From Brucellaceae bacterium (GTDB lineage Bacteria; Pseudomonadota; Alphaproteobacteria; Rhizobiales; Rhizobiaceae), in NCBI GenBank assembly GCA_020637775.1, contig JACKJV010000002.1:124001-188000 (forward strand): a stretch of DNA of 64,000 nt, written 5' to 3'. The position numbers and the translations under genes were made by a program. Positions 24,812-34,652 of this stretch are shown piece by piece (positions within the stretch are counted from its first letter, which is position 1; each line of letters starts with the position of its first letter). The notes beneath the pieces were generated by a model that saw nothing but the letters and a program-made list of their open reading frames with translations, had not been told where the DNA came from and did no database searches.

Positions 24812-25738
24812 GTGACCGCAATCGTTGAAGTCGAAAACCTGTCCAAGATCTATGAGGGCGGATTCGCGGCCCTCAAGGGCGTGGACCTGACGATTCGCGA
24901 CGGCGAGATCCTGGCCCTGCTCGGACCGAACGGCGCCGGCAAGACCACGCTCATTTCCATCATCTGCGGCATCGTCACCGCGACATCGGGCAGCGTGCGT
25001 GTCGGCGGGCACGATATCGGGACGGACTATCGCGCCGCCCGCTCGATGATCGGCCTCGTGCCCCAGGAAGTGGCGCTGGAGCCGTTCGAGACCGTTCTTT
25101 CCACCGTCCGCCTGACACGTGGCCTGTTCGGCAAGAAGCGCGACGACGCCCATATCGAGAAGGTGCTGACCAGCCTCTCGCTCTGGGACAAGCGCGATAC
25201 GCCCACCAAGGCGCTCTCGGGTGGCATGAAGCGCCGCGTGCTGATCGCCAAGGCGCTGTCACATGAACCGCGCGTCATCTTCCTCGATGAGCCGACCGCC
25301 GGGGTGGACGTGGAATTGCGCAAGGGCATGTGGGACATCGTCCGCCAGTTGAAGGCCGACGGCGCCACCATCATCCTCACCACCCACTATATCGAGGAGG
25401 CCGAGGCCATGGCCGACCGCGTCGGCGTCATCAATGACGGCAGGATTCTGCTCGTCGAGGACAAGGACACGCTGATCCGCGATCTCGGCCGCAAGGACCT
25501 GACGCTGACCTTGGCAGAACCGCTGGCGGGCCTTCCGGCAGCGCTTGCAGGCCATGACCTGGCGCTGATCGATGACGGCTGCAAGATCCGCTATTCCTTC
25601 GACAGCGCGGCCGGAAAGACCGGCGTCACCCGTCTGCTCAACGATCTTGCCACGGCCGGCCTCACCGTGACCGATCTGGACACGCGCCAGAGTTCGCTGG
25701 AGGAAATCTTCGTGGGCCTGGTCAAGGAGACGGCATGA
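24812..25738 (+). CDS. ABC-2 type exporter ATP-binding protein
   Basis: 308 residues, ABC ATPase of the drug/polysaccharide exporter (CcmA/YadG-like) group. Walker A is [10 protein letters not shown]-loop VPQE, signature LSGGMKRR, Walker [13 protein letters not shown] and switch histidine [17 protein letters not shown]-terminal extension of about 80 residues follows the ATPase core, usual in this group. The GTG at 24812 is chosen with GGGGACAGG just upstream; an earlier start would run into the terminator region. Its stop overlaps the permease ATG by ATGA. Substrate unknown. Confidence 0.93.
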   Translation: MTAIVEVENLSKIYEGGFAALKGVDLTIRDGEILALLGPNGAGKTTLISIICGIVTATSGSVRVGGHDIGTDYRAARSMIGLVPQEVALEPFETVLSTVRLTRGLFGKKRDDAHIEKVLTSLSLWDKRDTPTKALSGGMKRRVLIAKALSHEPRVIFLDEPTAGVDVELRKGMWDIVRQLKADGATIILTTHYIEEAEAMADRVGVINDGRILLVEDKDTLIRDLGRKDLTLTLAEPLAGLPAALAGHDLALIDDGCKIRYSFDSAAGKTGVTRLLNDLATAGLTVTDLDTRQSSLEEIFVGLVKETA

Positions 25739-26496
25739 ATTTCACCGCCATCGCAGCCATCTACCGCTTCGAGATGGCGCGCACCGCGCGCACGCTGCTG
25801 CAATCCATCATCTCGCCGGTTCTTTCCACCGCGCTGTACTTCATTGTTTTCGGCGCGGCGATCGGTTCGCGCATCGAGCAGGTCGACGGTGTCGATTACG
25901 GTGCCTTCATCGTGCCGGGCCTCATCATGCTCACCGTGCTCACGCAATCGGTCACCAATGCTGCCTTCGGCATCTACTTTCCGAAGTTCATCGGCACGGT
26001 CTACGAATTGCTGTCCGCGCCGGTCTCGTTCATCGAGATCGTGATCGGCTATGTCGGCGCCGCTGCCACCAAGGCCTTCATCATCGGGTCTATCATCTTC
26101 GCCACGGCGCATCTTTTCGTGACCCTGCCGGTTGCCCATCCGGTCTGGGCGCTGGCATTTCTCGTGGCCACCTGCGTCAGTTTCGCCCTGCTGGGCTTCA
26201 TCATCGGCATCTGGGCAGCCAATTTCGAGCAATTGCAACTGGTGCCGCTGCTCATCATCTCGCCGCTCGTCTTCCTCGGCGGCAGTTTCTATTCGATCAC
26301 CATGTTGCCGCCCTTCTGGCAGACGGTGTCGCTGTTCAATCCGGTCGTCTACCTGATCTCGGGTTTTCGCTGGGCCTTTTTCGGCCTGTCGGATGTTCCG
26401 GTTGCCGCAAGCCTGGCCGCCATACTTGCCTTCATGTCCCTGTGCATCGCGGTGATCTGGCTGATCTTTCGCACCGGTTGGCGCCTGCGCGCCTGA
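25735..26496 (+). CDS. ABC-2 type exporter permease
   Basis: 253 residues with six predicted membrane helices, ABC-2 transporter family. It pairs with the ATPase encoded just upstream (ATGA overlap). Family marks are the N-terminal amphipathic region before helix 1 ([15 protein letters not shown]), [16 protein letters not shown] and the C-terminal LNPxxYxxxxxR-like [19 protein letters not shown]. YadH-like carriers of this type export small lipids, drugs or polysaccharides; nothing here indicates which. It is followed by a GC-rich hairpin and a convergent gene. Confidence 0.92.
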   Translation: MNFTAIAAIYRFEMARTARTLLQSIISPVLSTALYFIVFGAAIGSRIEQVDGVDYGAFIVPGLIMLTVLTQSVTNAAFGIYFPKFIGTVYELLSAPVSFIEIVIGYVGAAATKAFIIGSIIFATAHLFVTLPVAHPVWALAFLVATCVSFALLGFIIGIWAANFEQLQLVPLLIISPLVFLGGSFYSITMLPPFWQTVSLFNPVVYLISGFRWAFFGLSDVPVAASLAAILAFMSLCIAVIWLIFRTGWRLRA

Positions 26497-26504
26497 CACG
26501 CGAC

Positions 26505-26529
26505 GGGCGGCCAGGACAAGAGGCCGCCC
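26505..26529. terminator. GC-rich hairpin between convergent genes
   Basis: GGGCGGCC (26505-26512) and GGCCGCCC (26522-26529) form a perfect eight-base stem with a nine-base loop, directly after the permease stop and before the convergent 80-residue gene. No T-run on either side; likely a shared 3'-end structure. Confidence 0.5.
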
Positions 26530-26553
26530 CGCTGGCATGCAATGTTGCCGGCT

Positions 26554-26796
26554 TCAGGTCCGCACGAACAGGATGTCGGCGATTTCCCCGTGGTCATAAA
26601 CCCAGGCGGCGCGGTCGCCGCGCTCCACGATCATGTCAGGCGGGCAGGTCTCGCCATCCAGATCGCCTGCCTCGAACAGGAAGTCCTCGGGCAGCAGGCT
26701 GCCAGCCAGCGGCGGCAGGTCGTCGGGCGCCAACGGCGGCGTGTTGACGATCTGGATACGGGAACGCGGCTCTGACTCGTCACGGACTGGCAACAC
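26554..26796 (-). CDS. Hypothetical acidic protein
   Basis: 80 residues, not recognised. Acidic, with no membrane helix or signal and one cysteine; segments include PPLAPDDLPPLAGSLLPEDF and PPDMIVERGDRAAWVYDHGEIADILFVR. The end resembles short beta hairpins of small soluble proteins. The start is GTG at 26796 with AGGAG nine bases upstream; no ATG offers a longer chain. It lies between the convergent ABC permease and the thiosulfate-importer gene on its own strand, 103 bases after that gene's end. Codon use looks normal for the region. Confidence 0.55.
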   Translation of the reverse strand: MLPVRDESEPRSRIQIVNTPPLAPDDLPPLAGSLLPEDFLFEAGDLDGETCPPDMIVERGDRAAWVYDHGEIADILFVRT

Positions 26797-26899
26797 GGGT
26801 GTGGGCTCCTGCTTCTCGATGGCGCTGGCCGGAGCGAATCGCCCGGCCCGTCGGGAAGGAGCATTTTCCCCCGCTGGTATCGGAAGGGTTAACGCCGCA

Positions 26900-27997
26900 T
26901 CAGGTTCCCAGCATGGCCGGTGCCTGTTCCGGGCGGTCCGCCGGCATCGCGGTTTCGCGGTGGTAGTCGAGCAGGCGGTCGGTAATGCCTGCCGAAAGCC
27001 ACATGGCGCCCAGCGTCACCCAGGCGGTCAGCGCGAAGACCGATCCGCCCGTCACGCCCGCGCCCACCGCGCAGCCGCCGGCCAGCATTCCGCCAAAGCC
27101 CATTAGGGCCGCGCCCAGAATGTAGCGGCGCATCGAATAGCCGTCCTGCCAGCCCTGGATCTTCAACTCGCCAGAAAGCCATGCGGCGGTGAACGAGCCG
27201 AGGAAGACACCCGGAACGAGCCCGACATCGAAATCAAGCTCCGAGGCTTCCAAGAAGAACATCAGCGTCTTGGCCGACGGCCCGGTGAAGGTCAGGCTGG
27301 TCATGTTGACCGGCTCGAAGGCGATGGCCGAAAGCTGGGCGGTGTACCACCACGCCGCCGGCACCATCAGCCCGGTGAGGATGGCGGCAACCGCTATGAC
27401 CGTTCGCGTGCGCTGGCGCCAGGCAAACCACAGCCCGGCCGCCAGCCAGATGGCCGAGAAGGCGATGGCCGCGCCCGTGGAGGCACCGAAACGCTCCAGG
27501 AGGTCGTTGCCGCCAATGGCATTGCTGGTCATGCCGCCGGCGATCCAGTTGCGAAGCGGCGAAAGGAAGCCGTGCAGGCTGGCCTGCGCCACAACGGCAA
27601 AGACGAGCCCTGACAGCAGCGCGCGCAGGTTTCCCGTCGCCGAGAGCACGAGAAGGCGCGAGGCGCAGCCGCGCGCCATCACCATGCCGGTGCCGAACAG
27701 GAGCCCCCCGATGGCGGCGCCCGAAACCGATTGCGGCGAGGCAAGCTGGCGCGCTTCCTTCAGGTTCACATCCGCCAGAAGATAAAGCGCCTGCGTCCCG
27801 ATCAGCGCCGTGGCGAAGACCAGCAGCCAGACCGCCACCTTGGAAGTGATATGCCCGCGGGCGAAATCCACTGTCGCCGCGCGCAGGCAGAACCGGCTTT
27901 TCTGGGCAAAGGCCCCGAACAGGAAACCGATGGCCAAGGCTCCCGCCGTTGCCAGTGCAGGCTCGCCATAGCGATCGGCAAGCGCGATCAGATCCAT
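26900..27997 (-). CDS. tsuA: YeeE/YedE family thiosulfate transporter (TsuA-like)
   Basis: 365 residues, about nine to ten helices, YeeE/YedE family. The three cysteine motifs that relay thiosulfate through the pore in TsuA are all visible: SRFCLR near residue 37, ARGCASRLLV near 109 and LAGGCAVGAG in the last third, with the repeated GxxxGxG helices around them. It is the full-length, two-repeat form. No TsuB (TusA-like) gene is adjacent. GAGGTAGAGG precedes the ATG. A perfect FNR/FixK box lies 60 bases upstream, so oxygen-limited expression is predicted. Thiosulfate is the tested substrate for close relatives; other sulfur compounds are possible. Confidence 0.88.
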   Translation of the reverse strand: MDLIALADRYGEPALATAGALAIGFLFGAFAQKSRFCLRAATVDFARGHITSKVAVWLLVFATALIGTQALYLLADVNLKEARQLASPQSVSGAAIGGLLFGTGMVMARGCASRLLVLSATGNLRALLSGLVFAVVAQASLHGFLSPLRNWIAGGMTSNAIGGNDLLERFGASTGAAIAFSAIWLAAGLWFAWRQRTRTVIAVAAILTGLMVPAAWWYTAQLSAIAFEPVNMTSLTFTGPSAKTLMFFLEASELDFDVGLVPGVFLGSFTAAWLSGELKIQGWQDGYSMRRYILGAALMGFGGMLAGGCAVGAGVTGGSVFALTAWVTLGAMWLSAGITDRLLDYHRETAMPADRPEQAPAMLGT

Positions 27998-28056
27998 GCC
28001 TCTACCTCGTTCAGCTACAAGAATTGCAATATTTGCATGTGAATTGGAAACACGTC

Positions 28057-28070
28057 TTGATTGAAATCAA
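28057..28070 (-). promoter_or_regulatory. FNR/FixK-type anaerobox upstream of tsuA
   Basis: TTGATTGAAATCAA fits TTGAT-N4-ATCAA exactly. Its centre (28063.5) is about 41.5 bases upstream of a transcription start near 28022, which an AAATAT -10-like hexamer at 28034-28029 on the minus strand would give. This is the standard class II activation geometry for FNR/FixK proteins. The surrounding 100 bases are strikingly AT-rich for this genome, as in a promoter. Confidence 0.7.
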
Positions 28071-28147
28071 AAAGCCTTTTGTGTTGGAAAATTTTCGAAA
28101 TTTCAGCGGAACTGAATGGTTCGGCGAACGTTGAGTCCCGGTGTATT

Positions 28148-28165
28148 CTGTCGCAATCGCGACAG
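28148..28165. promoter_or_regulatory. Inverted repeat upstream of the BCCT gene
   Basis: CTGTCGC (28148-28154) and GCGACAG (28159-28165) form perfect seven-base arms around AATC. It lies 127 bases before the BCCT start in the tsuA-BCCT divergent region, a likely operator. The hexamer is shared with the palindrome in front of fdsG. Confidence 0.45.
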
Positions 28166-28242
28166 CAACGCGCCTGGCATGTCGCGAGCAGGAGACCATT
28201 GGCAGCCGGATGCGTTCAGTGTTTCCATCAGGGAGAAGCAGA

Positions 28243-28269
28243 CCCGGATAAAGCAATCATTTGTCCGGG
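28243..28269 (+). promoter_or_regulatory. Hairpin in the BCCT leader
   Basis: CCCGGATAAA (28243-28252) pairs with TTTGTCCGGG (28260-28269): ten pairs, one of them U-G, with loop GCAATCA. It lies nine bases before the GGGGAGGG ribosome site of the BCCT gene. It is not followed by a T-run, so control of translation or mRNA stability is likelier than termination. Confidence 0.4.
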
Positions 28270-28291
28270 CCAGAAAAGGGGAGGGAAATCC

Positions 28292-29917
<1,626 letters not shown>

Positions 29918-29948
29918 ACCGGCGTCTGTCCGGTCACCTGTTATGGAG

Positions 29949-29985
29949 AAGGGGGCGATGTGCCATGCGCGCCGCCCCCTTTTTT
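29949..29985 (+). terminator. Rho-independent terminator after the BCCT gene
   Basis: AAGGGGGCG (29949-29957) and CGCCCCCTT (29973-29981) form a perfect nine-base stem, and the T-run continues to 29985. It lies 31 bases after the stop and before the convergent MAPEG gene. Confidence 0.88.
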
Positions 29986-29994
29986 GGGCTTGCC

Positions 29995-30405
29995 TCAGGC
30001 CAGCAGCAGCCGCGCCGCGTGGGCCAGAAGGCCGATGCTCAGGACGATGAAGGCAAGGAAGGAAAGGCCGAAACCGGCGCCGCGCTGCCAGGCTGGCGCA
30101 TCCTTCTGGATGAAATGCCAGGCATGCAGCGCCCGCCCGATGGTGAAGGGAAGGCCGAGCGCATGCACGGCGAGGGCCGGCGCGCCGAGGGCCACGCCCG
30201 CGCCCAGCATGACGAAAAACATCGGCATGGCCTCGATGGCATTGGCATGGCCGCGCAACAGGCGCACGAGATGGGCATCGCCGCCATCGCCCATCATGAT
30301 TCGCATCCGCACGCGGTGGCGGCCGGTCGCGCCGGTCAGCGCGAGCAGGATCAGGGCATTGAGCGCGGCATAGAGGGCCGTCGCGGCGAGGGCGGTTGTC
30401 GCCAT
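29995..30405 (-). CDS. MAPEG family membrane protein
   Basis: 136 residues, four predicted helices, MAPEG family (membrane-associated proteins in eicosanoid and glutathione metabolism). Family marks: TGRHRVRMRIMMGDGGDAHLVRLLRGHANAIEAMPMFFVML, including the RxxxNxxE-type loop (RGHANAIEAMP) that binds glutathione in active members. Bacterial members are mostly uncharacterised; a glutathione-dependent detoxification role is a family-level inference. AAGGAG precedes the ATG. It is divergent from the MFS gene and convergent with the BCCT gene. Confidence 0.9.
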   Translation of the reverse strand: MATTALAATALYAALNALILLALTGATGRHRVRMRIMMGDGGDAHLVRLLRGHANAIEAMPMFFVMLGAGVALGAPALAVHALGLPFTIGRALHAWHFIQKDAPAWQRGAGFGLSFLAFIVLSIGLLAHAARLLLA

Positions 30406-30564
30406 GGAAAACTCCTTGCTGATGATGAATGGGATACGCGCAATGGATGCGGCGGATCATTTCCGCCCGTGGGCCATGGCACATCGGGTAAAAATGCCGC
30501 GTTGAACCGACCCATCAGAAAAGTGCATTTGTCGGCCGGGTTGAAGACCTGATAAGGGCAAGCC

Positions 30565-31734
30565 ATGACCGAGACAATTTCCTCCGGCCGGCGGCCGGTC
30601 CTTCTCTACGGCTTTGGCGGGCTGGCTGGCATGGCGGCAGCCATGGGCATCGGCCGGTTCGTCTACACGCCCATCCTGCCGTCCATGATGGATGCGCTTG
30701 GCCTGTCGGCCTCCGATGCAGGGCTCGTCGCATCGGCGAACTATGTCGGCTATCTCGCGGGGGCGCTCTTGGCCTCGGGCGGCGGCGCGCAGGGCCGGGA
30801 GCGCACCATCGCATTGGCCGCGCTGGCAGCCTCGACGGTACTTTGCGCCGCCATGGCGCTTTCCGGCAGCCTCGTCGCCTTCCTTCTGGTGCGTTTTCTC
30901 GCCGGCGTGGCCAGCGCCTATATCATGGTGTTCCTGTCGGCCATCGTTCTTGGCAAGGCGGCCAGTGCCGGCAGGCCCGGCATCCAGGCGCTGCATTTCG
31001 GCGGGGTCGGAACGGGCATCAGCCTGTCCGCGCTGATCACCGGCGCGGTCTATCTGGCCGGCCATGGCTGGCAGGAAAGCTGGCTCGCCGCCGCGCTGGT
31101 CTCGGCCCTGGCGCTTGTTGTGGTCGCATTCCTCATCGAACCCGCGCCGCGCGCCGCCGCGCGTCCGGCGCCCGAGCCCCGCCTGACATGGACCGCTCCG
31201 CTGGCGCGCATCGCGCTGGCCTACGGCCTGTTCGGCGCCGGCTACATCGTCACGGCCACCTTCCTTGTCGCCATCGTGCGTCAGGGCGATGGCGGGCCGC
31301 TGTTCGAGTCGGCCGTCTGGCTGGCGACCGGGATCGCCGCGGCCCCCTCCGTCTGGGCCTGGGGCTTCATCCAGCGCCGCCTCGGCCTGACGGCAACCTT
31401 TGCCGTGGGCTGCGTGGTGGAGGCCGTCGGCGTGGGCGCGTCCGTCTCGCTTGGTGGTTATCCCGGTCCGTTGCTGGGCGGCATTCTCCTTGGCGGCACC
31501 TTCGTCGCCATCACGGCCTTCGGCCTCCAGGCCGGACGCGCCCTTGCCGGCAAGACGCCGCGCCGGGCGCTGGCCTTCATGACGGCAGCCTTCGGCACGG
31601 GCCAGATCGTCGGTCCGCTCCTGGCCGGTTATGCCGCCGACTGGACCGGCAGTTTCACGCTGCCTTCGCTGGGCGCCTCGGTCGTTCTGCTATTGGCTGC
31701 GGGTGCCGCGCTCAGTGCGGGGAAGATCCGGTAA
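30565..31734 (+). CDS. MFS transporter, YbfB/YjiJ family
   Basis: 389 residues, twelve predicted helices. Starts with a short tail, then GMAAAMGIGRFVYTPILPSMM, the recognised N-terminal pattern of the YbfB/YjiJ group, followed by DAGLVASANYVGYLAGAL and, in the middle loop, EPAPRAAARPAPEP. LHFGGVGTGISLSAL and FGTGQIVGPLLAGYAAD are also typical. The substrate of this group is not established; a proton-coupled efflux or uptake carrier is expected. It ends 15 bases from the convergent deacetylase gene. Confidence 0.9.
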   Translation: MTETISSGRRPVLLYGFGGLAGMAAAMGIGRFVYTPILPSMMDALGLSASDAGLVASANYVGYLAGALLASGGGAQGRERTIALAALAASTVLCAAMALSGSLVAFLLVRFLAGVASAYIMVFLSAIVLGKAASAGRPGIQALHFGGVGTGISLSALITGAVYLAGHGWQESWLAAALVSALALVVVAFLIEPAPRAAARPAPEPRLTWTAPLARIALAYGLFGAGYIVTATFLVAIVRQGDGGPLFESAVWLATGIAAAPSVWAWGFIQRRLGLTATFAVGCVVEAVGVGASVSLGGYPGPLLGGILLGGTFVAITAFGLQAGRALAGKTPRRALAFMTAAFGTGQIVGPLLAGYAADWTGSFTLPSLGASVVLLLAAGAALSAGKIR

Positions 31735-31749
31735 CGCGCCGGCAAGGGG

Positions 31750-32739
31750 TCAGTAGCGCAGCTCCGCAATCGCCGAATCCGCGTTGCGCATGGCGACATG
31801 GGCACCGATCGGCCGGCAGATGACGTCAGCCTCGCCGCAAACGCCAGTGACGAAACGCTCCAGCGCCCGCCAATAGGCGCCGTCATTCATGAGCGTGAAA
31901 TGGAAACCGGCCTGCACCGGCTTGCGGTCGCCGGAGCGCGCGCGCGTGTATTGCGCCATCATCGCGCGGTAGGCGCGCTCTTCATAGGTATCGGCATTGG
32001 CGGCGTCTTCCTTCGCGCCGGAATGGCGGGCGAACCAGTTGTAGTCCATGGCGATGATGCGCTTGCCCCTCGGCCCTTCGGGTATCATCGGCAGCGGCAT
32101 GTGCCAAAGTCCGTCCTTCTCCACGGCCGGCGCGGGATCGCGCCCCACGGTGGACGCATCGTAGCGAAAGCCTTGCGCCTTGAGCGCCGCGAACAGGGCA
32201 GCATTGGTGGAAAGGTAGGGCGCGCGGAATCCGGTTACGGCACTGGCCATTTGTGCCCAGCCATCGGGTGCCGGTCCGAAACCGTTGATCGTCCAGGCAT
32301 CGCGCAAGATCCGGGCGAAACTGTTGAATTCCTGCTCCCAGTCGGCCTTGCGCCAGGTCTTGCCGTCGAAATGGCCGCAGCCATGGCTGGCGAACTCGTG
32401 GCCTTCGCGCCAGGCGGTCAGGATGTGCCCGAGACGGGTACGCACCTCCTGTGCCGTCTGCCCGAAGCCGACATTGGAGGCCGCGCGGCCGTGATGCGGG
32501 GCCGTGTAAAGCCCCTTCGTTTCCGGCGTGAGCAGGAAGGTGCAGGACAGGAAGAAGGTGAAGCGCGCGCCTGTCGCGCGTCCCAGCGCCAGCGCGCGCT
32601 CCCACTGCGCATTGTCATGCGCGCCGTCAAAGGAAATCAGCACGTCCTGGAGGCGCGGCTGATCGCCGCCCGCGCCGGCATTGGAAACGGCTGCCAGGAA
32701 AAGGAAAAGGCCGGAAACAAGGGTCGCAAGGAAACGCAT
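31750..32739 (-). CDS. Secreted polysaccharide deacetylase family protein
   Basis: 329 residues with an N-terminal signal peptide (about 1-23). The NodB-homology fold is shown by LISFDGAHDNAQW (first motif with the metal/catalytic Asp), then EFASHGCGHFDG (the HxxxH zinc pair) and a late GFHFTLMNDGAYW block. The first motif reads DGAHD, not the usual DDG, so the catalytic aspartate arrangement is altered. The spacing is that of a chitooligosaccharide/peptidoglycan deacetylase-like group in which family members keep zinc binding. The start is ATG 32739; a GTG two codons upstream is possible. No clear ribosome site. Confidence 0.82.
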   Translation of the reverse strand: MRFLATLVSGLFLFLAAVSNAGAGGDQPRLQDVLISFDGAHDNAQWERALALGRATGARFTFFLSCTFLLTPETKGLYTAPHHGRAASNVGFGQTAQEVRTRLGHILTAWREGHEFASHGCGHFDGKTWRKADWEQEFNSFARILRDAWTINGFGPAPDGWAQMASAVTGFRAPYLSTNAALFAALKAQGFRYDASTVGRDPAPAVEKDGLWHMPLPMIPEGPRGKRIIAMDYNWFARHSGAKEDAANADTYEERAYRAMMAQYTRARSGDRKPVQAGFHFTLMNDGAYWRALERFVTGVCGEADVICRPIGAHVAMRNADSAIAELRY

Positions 32740-32840
32740 GAACACTCGAACGCTGTGGGCCGCGAAAGGTTGCGGGGAGGGCGGAGCGAATCACTGTCGC
32801 CGCCAAATATGGCGTCCATGGGGTCGCACCGTCTTTCCGG

Positions 32841-33176
32841 TCAACGGCCGGCGCAGTGGACACATTTCTCCGCCATCGGATCGATGGCCAGCCGTCCGTC
32901 GGGAATTTCCTCGCCGCATTCGGCGCACCAGCCATAGTCTCCCTCGCGCAGGCGGCGTTCGGCCAGCTCGATGCGGGTGAGTTCGCGCCGGCGGGATCGC
33001 TCCGCGGCCTGGGCCATGGCCTGTTGCTGCATCGCGTCCATGCGGCTCAGCCGTCCGACCGATTGCTGGTCCAGTTCGACGGGCCTGCGCGATTCCGTCG
33101 CCAGGTCCGATTGCGCTTCCAGTTCGGCCCTGCGCGCATCGAGCCGGGCGCGCGCTTTTTCCGTGTCCACAGTCAT
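32841..33176 (-). CDS. DksA/TraR-type C4 zinc-finger protein
   Basis: 111 residues. A long N-terminal helical part rich in Arg/Glu/Ala (1-80) leads to the C-terminal C4 zinc finger WCAECGEEIPDGRLAIDPMAEKCVHCA, the TraR/DksA signature. DksA family proteins insert the helical arm into the RNA polymerase secondary channel to tune rRNA and amino-acid promoters with ppGpp. This one lacks the typical coiled-coil tip of full DksA (about 150 residues) and is closer to short DksA-like/TraR members. It is divergent from nnrU, 81 bases apart. Confidence 0.88.
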   Translation of the reverse strand: MTVDTEKARARLDARRAELEAQSDLATESRRPVELDQQSVGRLSRMDAMQQQAMAQAAERSRRRELTRIELAERRLREGDYGWCAECGEEIPDGRLAIDPMAEKCVHCAGR

Positions 33177-33257
33177 GGAACTGAGGCTAAGTCTGCTTTA
33201 AGTAAGGCACAAGGCCTGCCGGTGGCGGCGGGCGGACAGGGATTGAAGGGGCCGTTC

Positions 33258-33833
33258 ATGCTGTATCTGATTCTGGGTCTTGTCCTGTTTCTGGGCATTC
33301 ATTCCGTGCGCATCGTCGCGCCGGGCTGGGCCCAGGGCAGAAAGGCATCCATGGGCGAAGGACCGTGGAAGGGGCTCTATTCGCTCGTTTCCGTCATCGG
33401 CTTCGTGCTCATTGTCTGGGGCTTTGGCCAGGCCCGCTGGTCCGCCCCGGTCGTCTGGTCGCCGCCCTTCTGGCTCGGCCATGTCACGGCGCTGCTGATG
33501 GTCTTCGCCATGATCGCGCTGGCCGCCTACATGCTGCCCGCCGGGCGCATCAAGGCAATGCTGAAACACCCGATGCTGGTCGCGGTGAAGATCTGGGCGC
33601 TTGGCCATCTTCTCATCAACGGCGACCTGGCTTCCATCATCCTCTTTGGCAGCTTCCTTGCCTGGGCCGTGCTCGACCGCATATCGCTCAAGCGCCGCGG
33701 TGCCGCGGTGCCGCCTGCCGGGCCGGTCACCTGGGACATCGCAACGCTCGTCCTTGGTCTTGCGCTCTATGGCCTGTTCATCTGGAAACTGCATCTCTGG
33801 CTGTTCGGTGTGGTGCCGCTGACGACGCCCTGA
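33258..33833 (+). CDS. NnrU family membrane protein
   Basis: 191 residues, five to six predicted helices. The family pattern LGIHSVRIVAPGWAQGRKASMGEGPWKGLYSLVSVIGFVLIVWGFGQAR opens the chain, with HPMLVAVKIWALGHLLINGDLAS in the middle. NnrU was named from a nitrite/nitric oxide reductase cluster; the family is widely found without it, and a link with heme or isoprenoid metabolism has been proposed for relatives such as 15-cis-zeta-carotene isomerase (Z-ISO). Here no denitrification gene is adjacent. The start ATG at 33258 has AAGGGG six bases upstream. Confidence 0.88.
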   Translation: MLYLILGLVLFLGIHSVRIVAPGWAQGRKASMGEGPWKGLYSLVSVIGFVLIVWGFGQARWSAPVVWSPPFWLGHVTALLMVFAMIALAAYMLPAGRIKAMLKHPMLVAVKIWALGHLLINGDLASIILFGSFLAWAVLDRISLKRRGAAVPPAGPVTWDIATLVLGLALYGLFIWKLHLWLFGVVPLTTP

Positions 33834-33969
33834 TGCGGCGTCCGCCTCAAATTCGCCATGCGCCCCCTTACAAGGGCGACAAAATCCGCTAGAACGCGGA
33901 AGTTTTTCCGTCAGGGTGCCGGTTTTCCACGGCGCCCGGCCAACAGATTCAGCAGGTGTGAAACCGGCC

Positions 33970-34635
33970 ATGTCCGACGACAGCTTCATTCGCGAGGTCA
34001 ACGAGGAACTTCGCCAGGACCAGCTCAAGGCCTTCTGGGACCGCTTCGGCGCCATCCTGATTGCCATCGTGGTCATCATCGTGGCGGGTACGGCGGCCTG
34101 GCGCGGCTATGTCTGGTACACCGAAAGCCAGGCAAACGCATCCGGCGACCGTTTCCTCGCCGCCCTCACCATGGCCGAACAGGGCAGGACGCAGGAGGCA
34201 ATGGCCGCGCTGGAAGCCCTGCAGGCGGACGGCTACGGTTCCTATCCGCTTCTGGCGCGCATGCGCGCCGCCACGCTGATGGCGCAGGACGGCAGGATCG
34301 ACGATGCGGTCGCCGCCTTCGATTCCGTGGCCGCGGATGGCTCCGTGCCGCAGTCGATCCGCGACATGGCCCGCCTGCGCGCGGCTTTCCTGCTAGTCGA
34401 TCATGGCTCGTATGGCGATGTGGCGCAACGGGCCGAGCCGCTGTCGGGCGAAAGCAACGCCCTGCGTCATTCCGCCCGCGAGGCGCTGGGCCTGGCAGCC
34501 TGGAAAGCCGGCGACGCCAGTGACGCGCTGGCGCTTTTCCAGCAGATCGCCGACGATCAGCAGGCGCCCGCAAGCCTGCGCCAGCGCGCCCGGACGATGT
34601 CCGAACTGATCGCCGGTTCCGGCGCCGCATCCTGA
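33970..34635 (+). CDS. YfgM-like tetratricopeptide membrane protein
   Basis: 221 residues. Short cytoplasmic head (FIREVNEELRQDQLKAFWDRFG), one membrane helix (about 29-50) and a periplasmic helical TPR-like region (60-215) with repeats of the type GRTQEAMAALEAL and GRIDDAVAAFDSV. This is the YfgM / ancillary SecYEG subunit family, which helps secreted proteins pass from the translocon to chaperones. It sits 17 bases before der, as yfgM sits near bamB-der in many proteobacteria, though BamB is not in between here. Confidence 0.88.
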   Translation: MSDDSFIREVNEELRQDQLKAFWDRFGAILIAIVVIIVAGTAAWRGYVWYTESQANASGDRFLAALTMAEQGRTQEAMAALEALQADGYGSYPLLARMRAATLMAQDGRIDDAVAAFDSVAADGSVPQSIRDMARLRAAFLLVDHGSYGDVAQRAEPLSGESNALRHSAREALGLAAWKAGDASDALALFQQIADDQQAPASLRQRARTMSELIAGSGAAS

Positions 34636-34652
34636 AGGAATGATCCGCCGCC

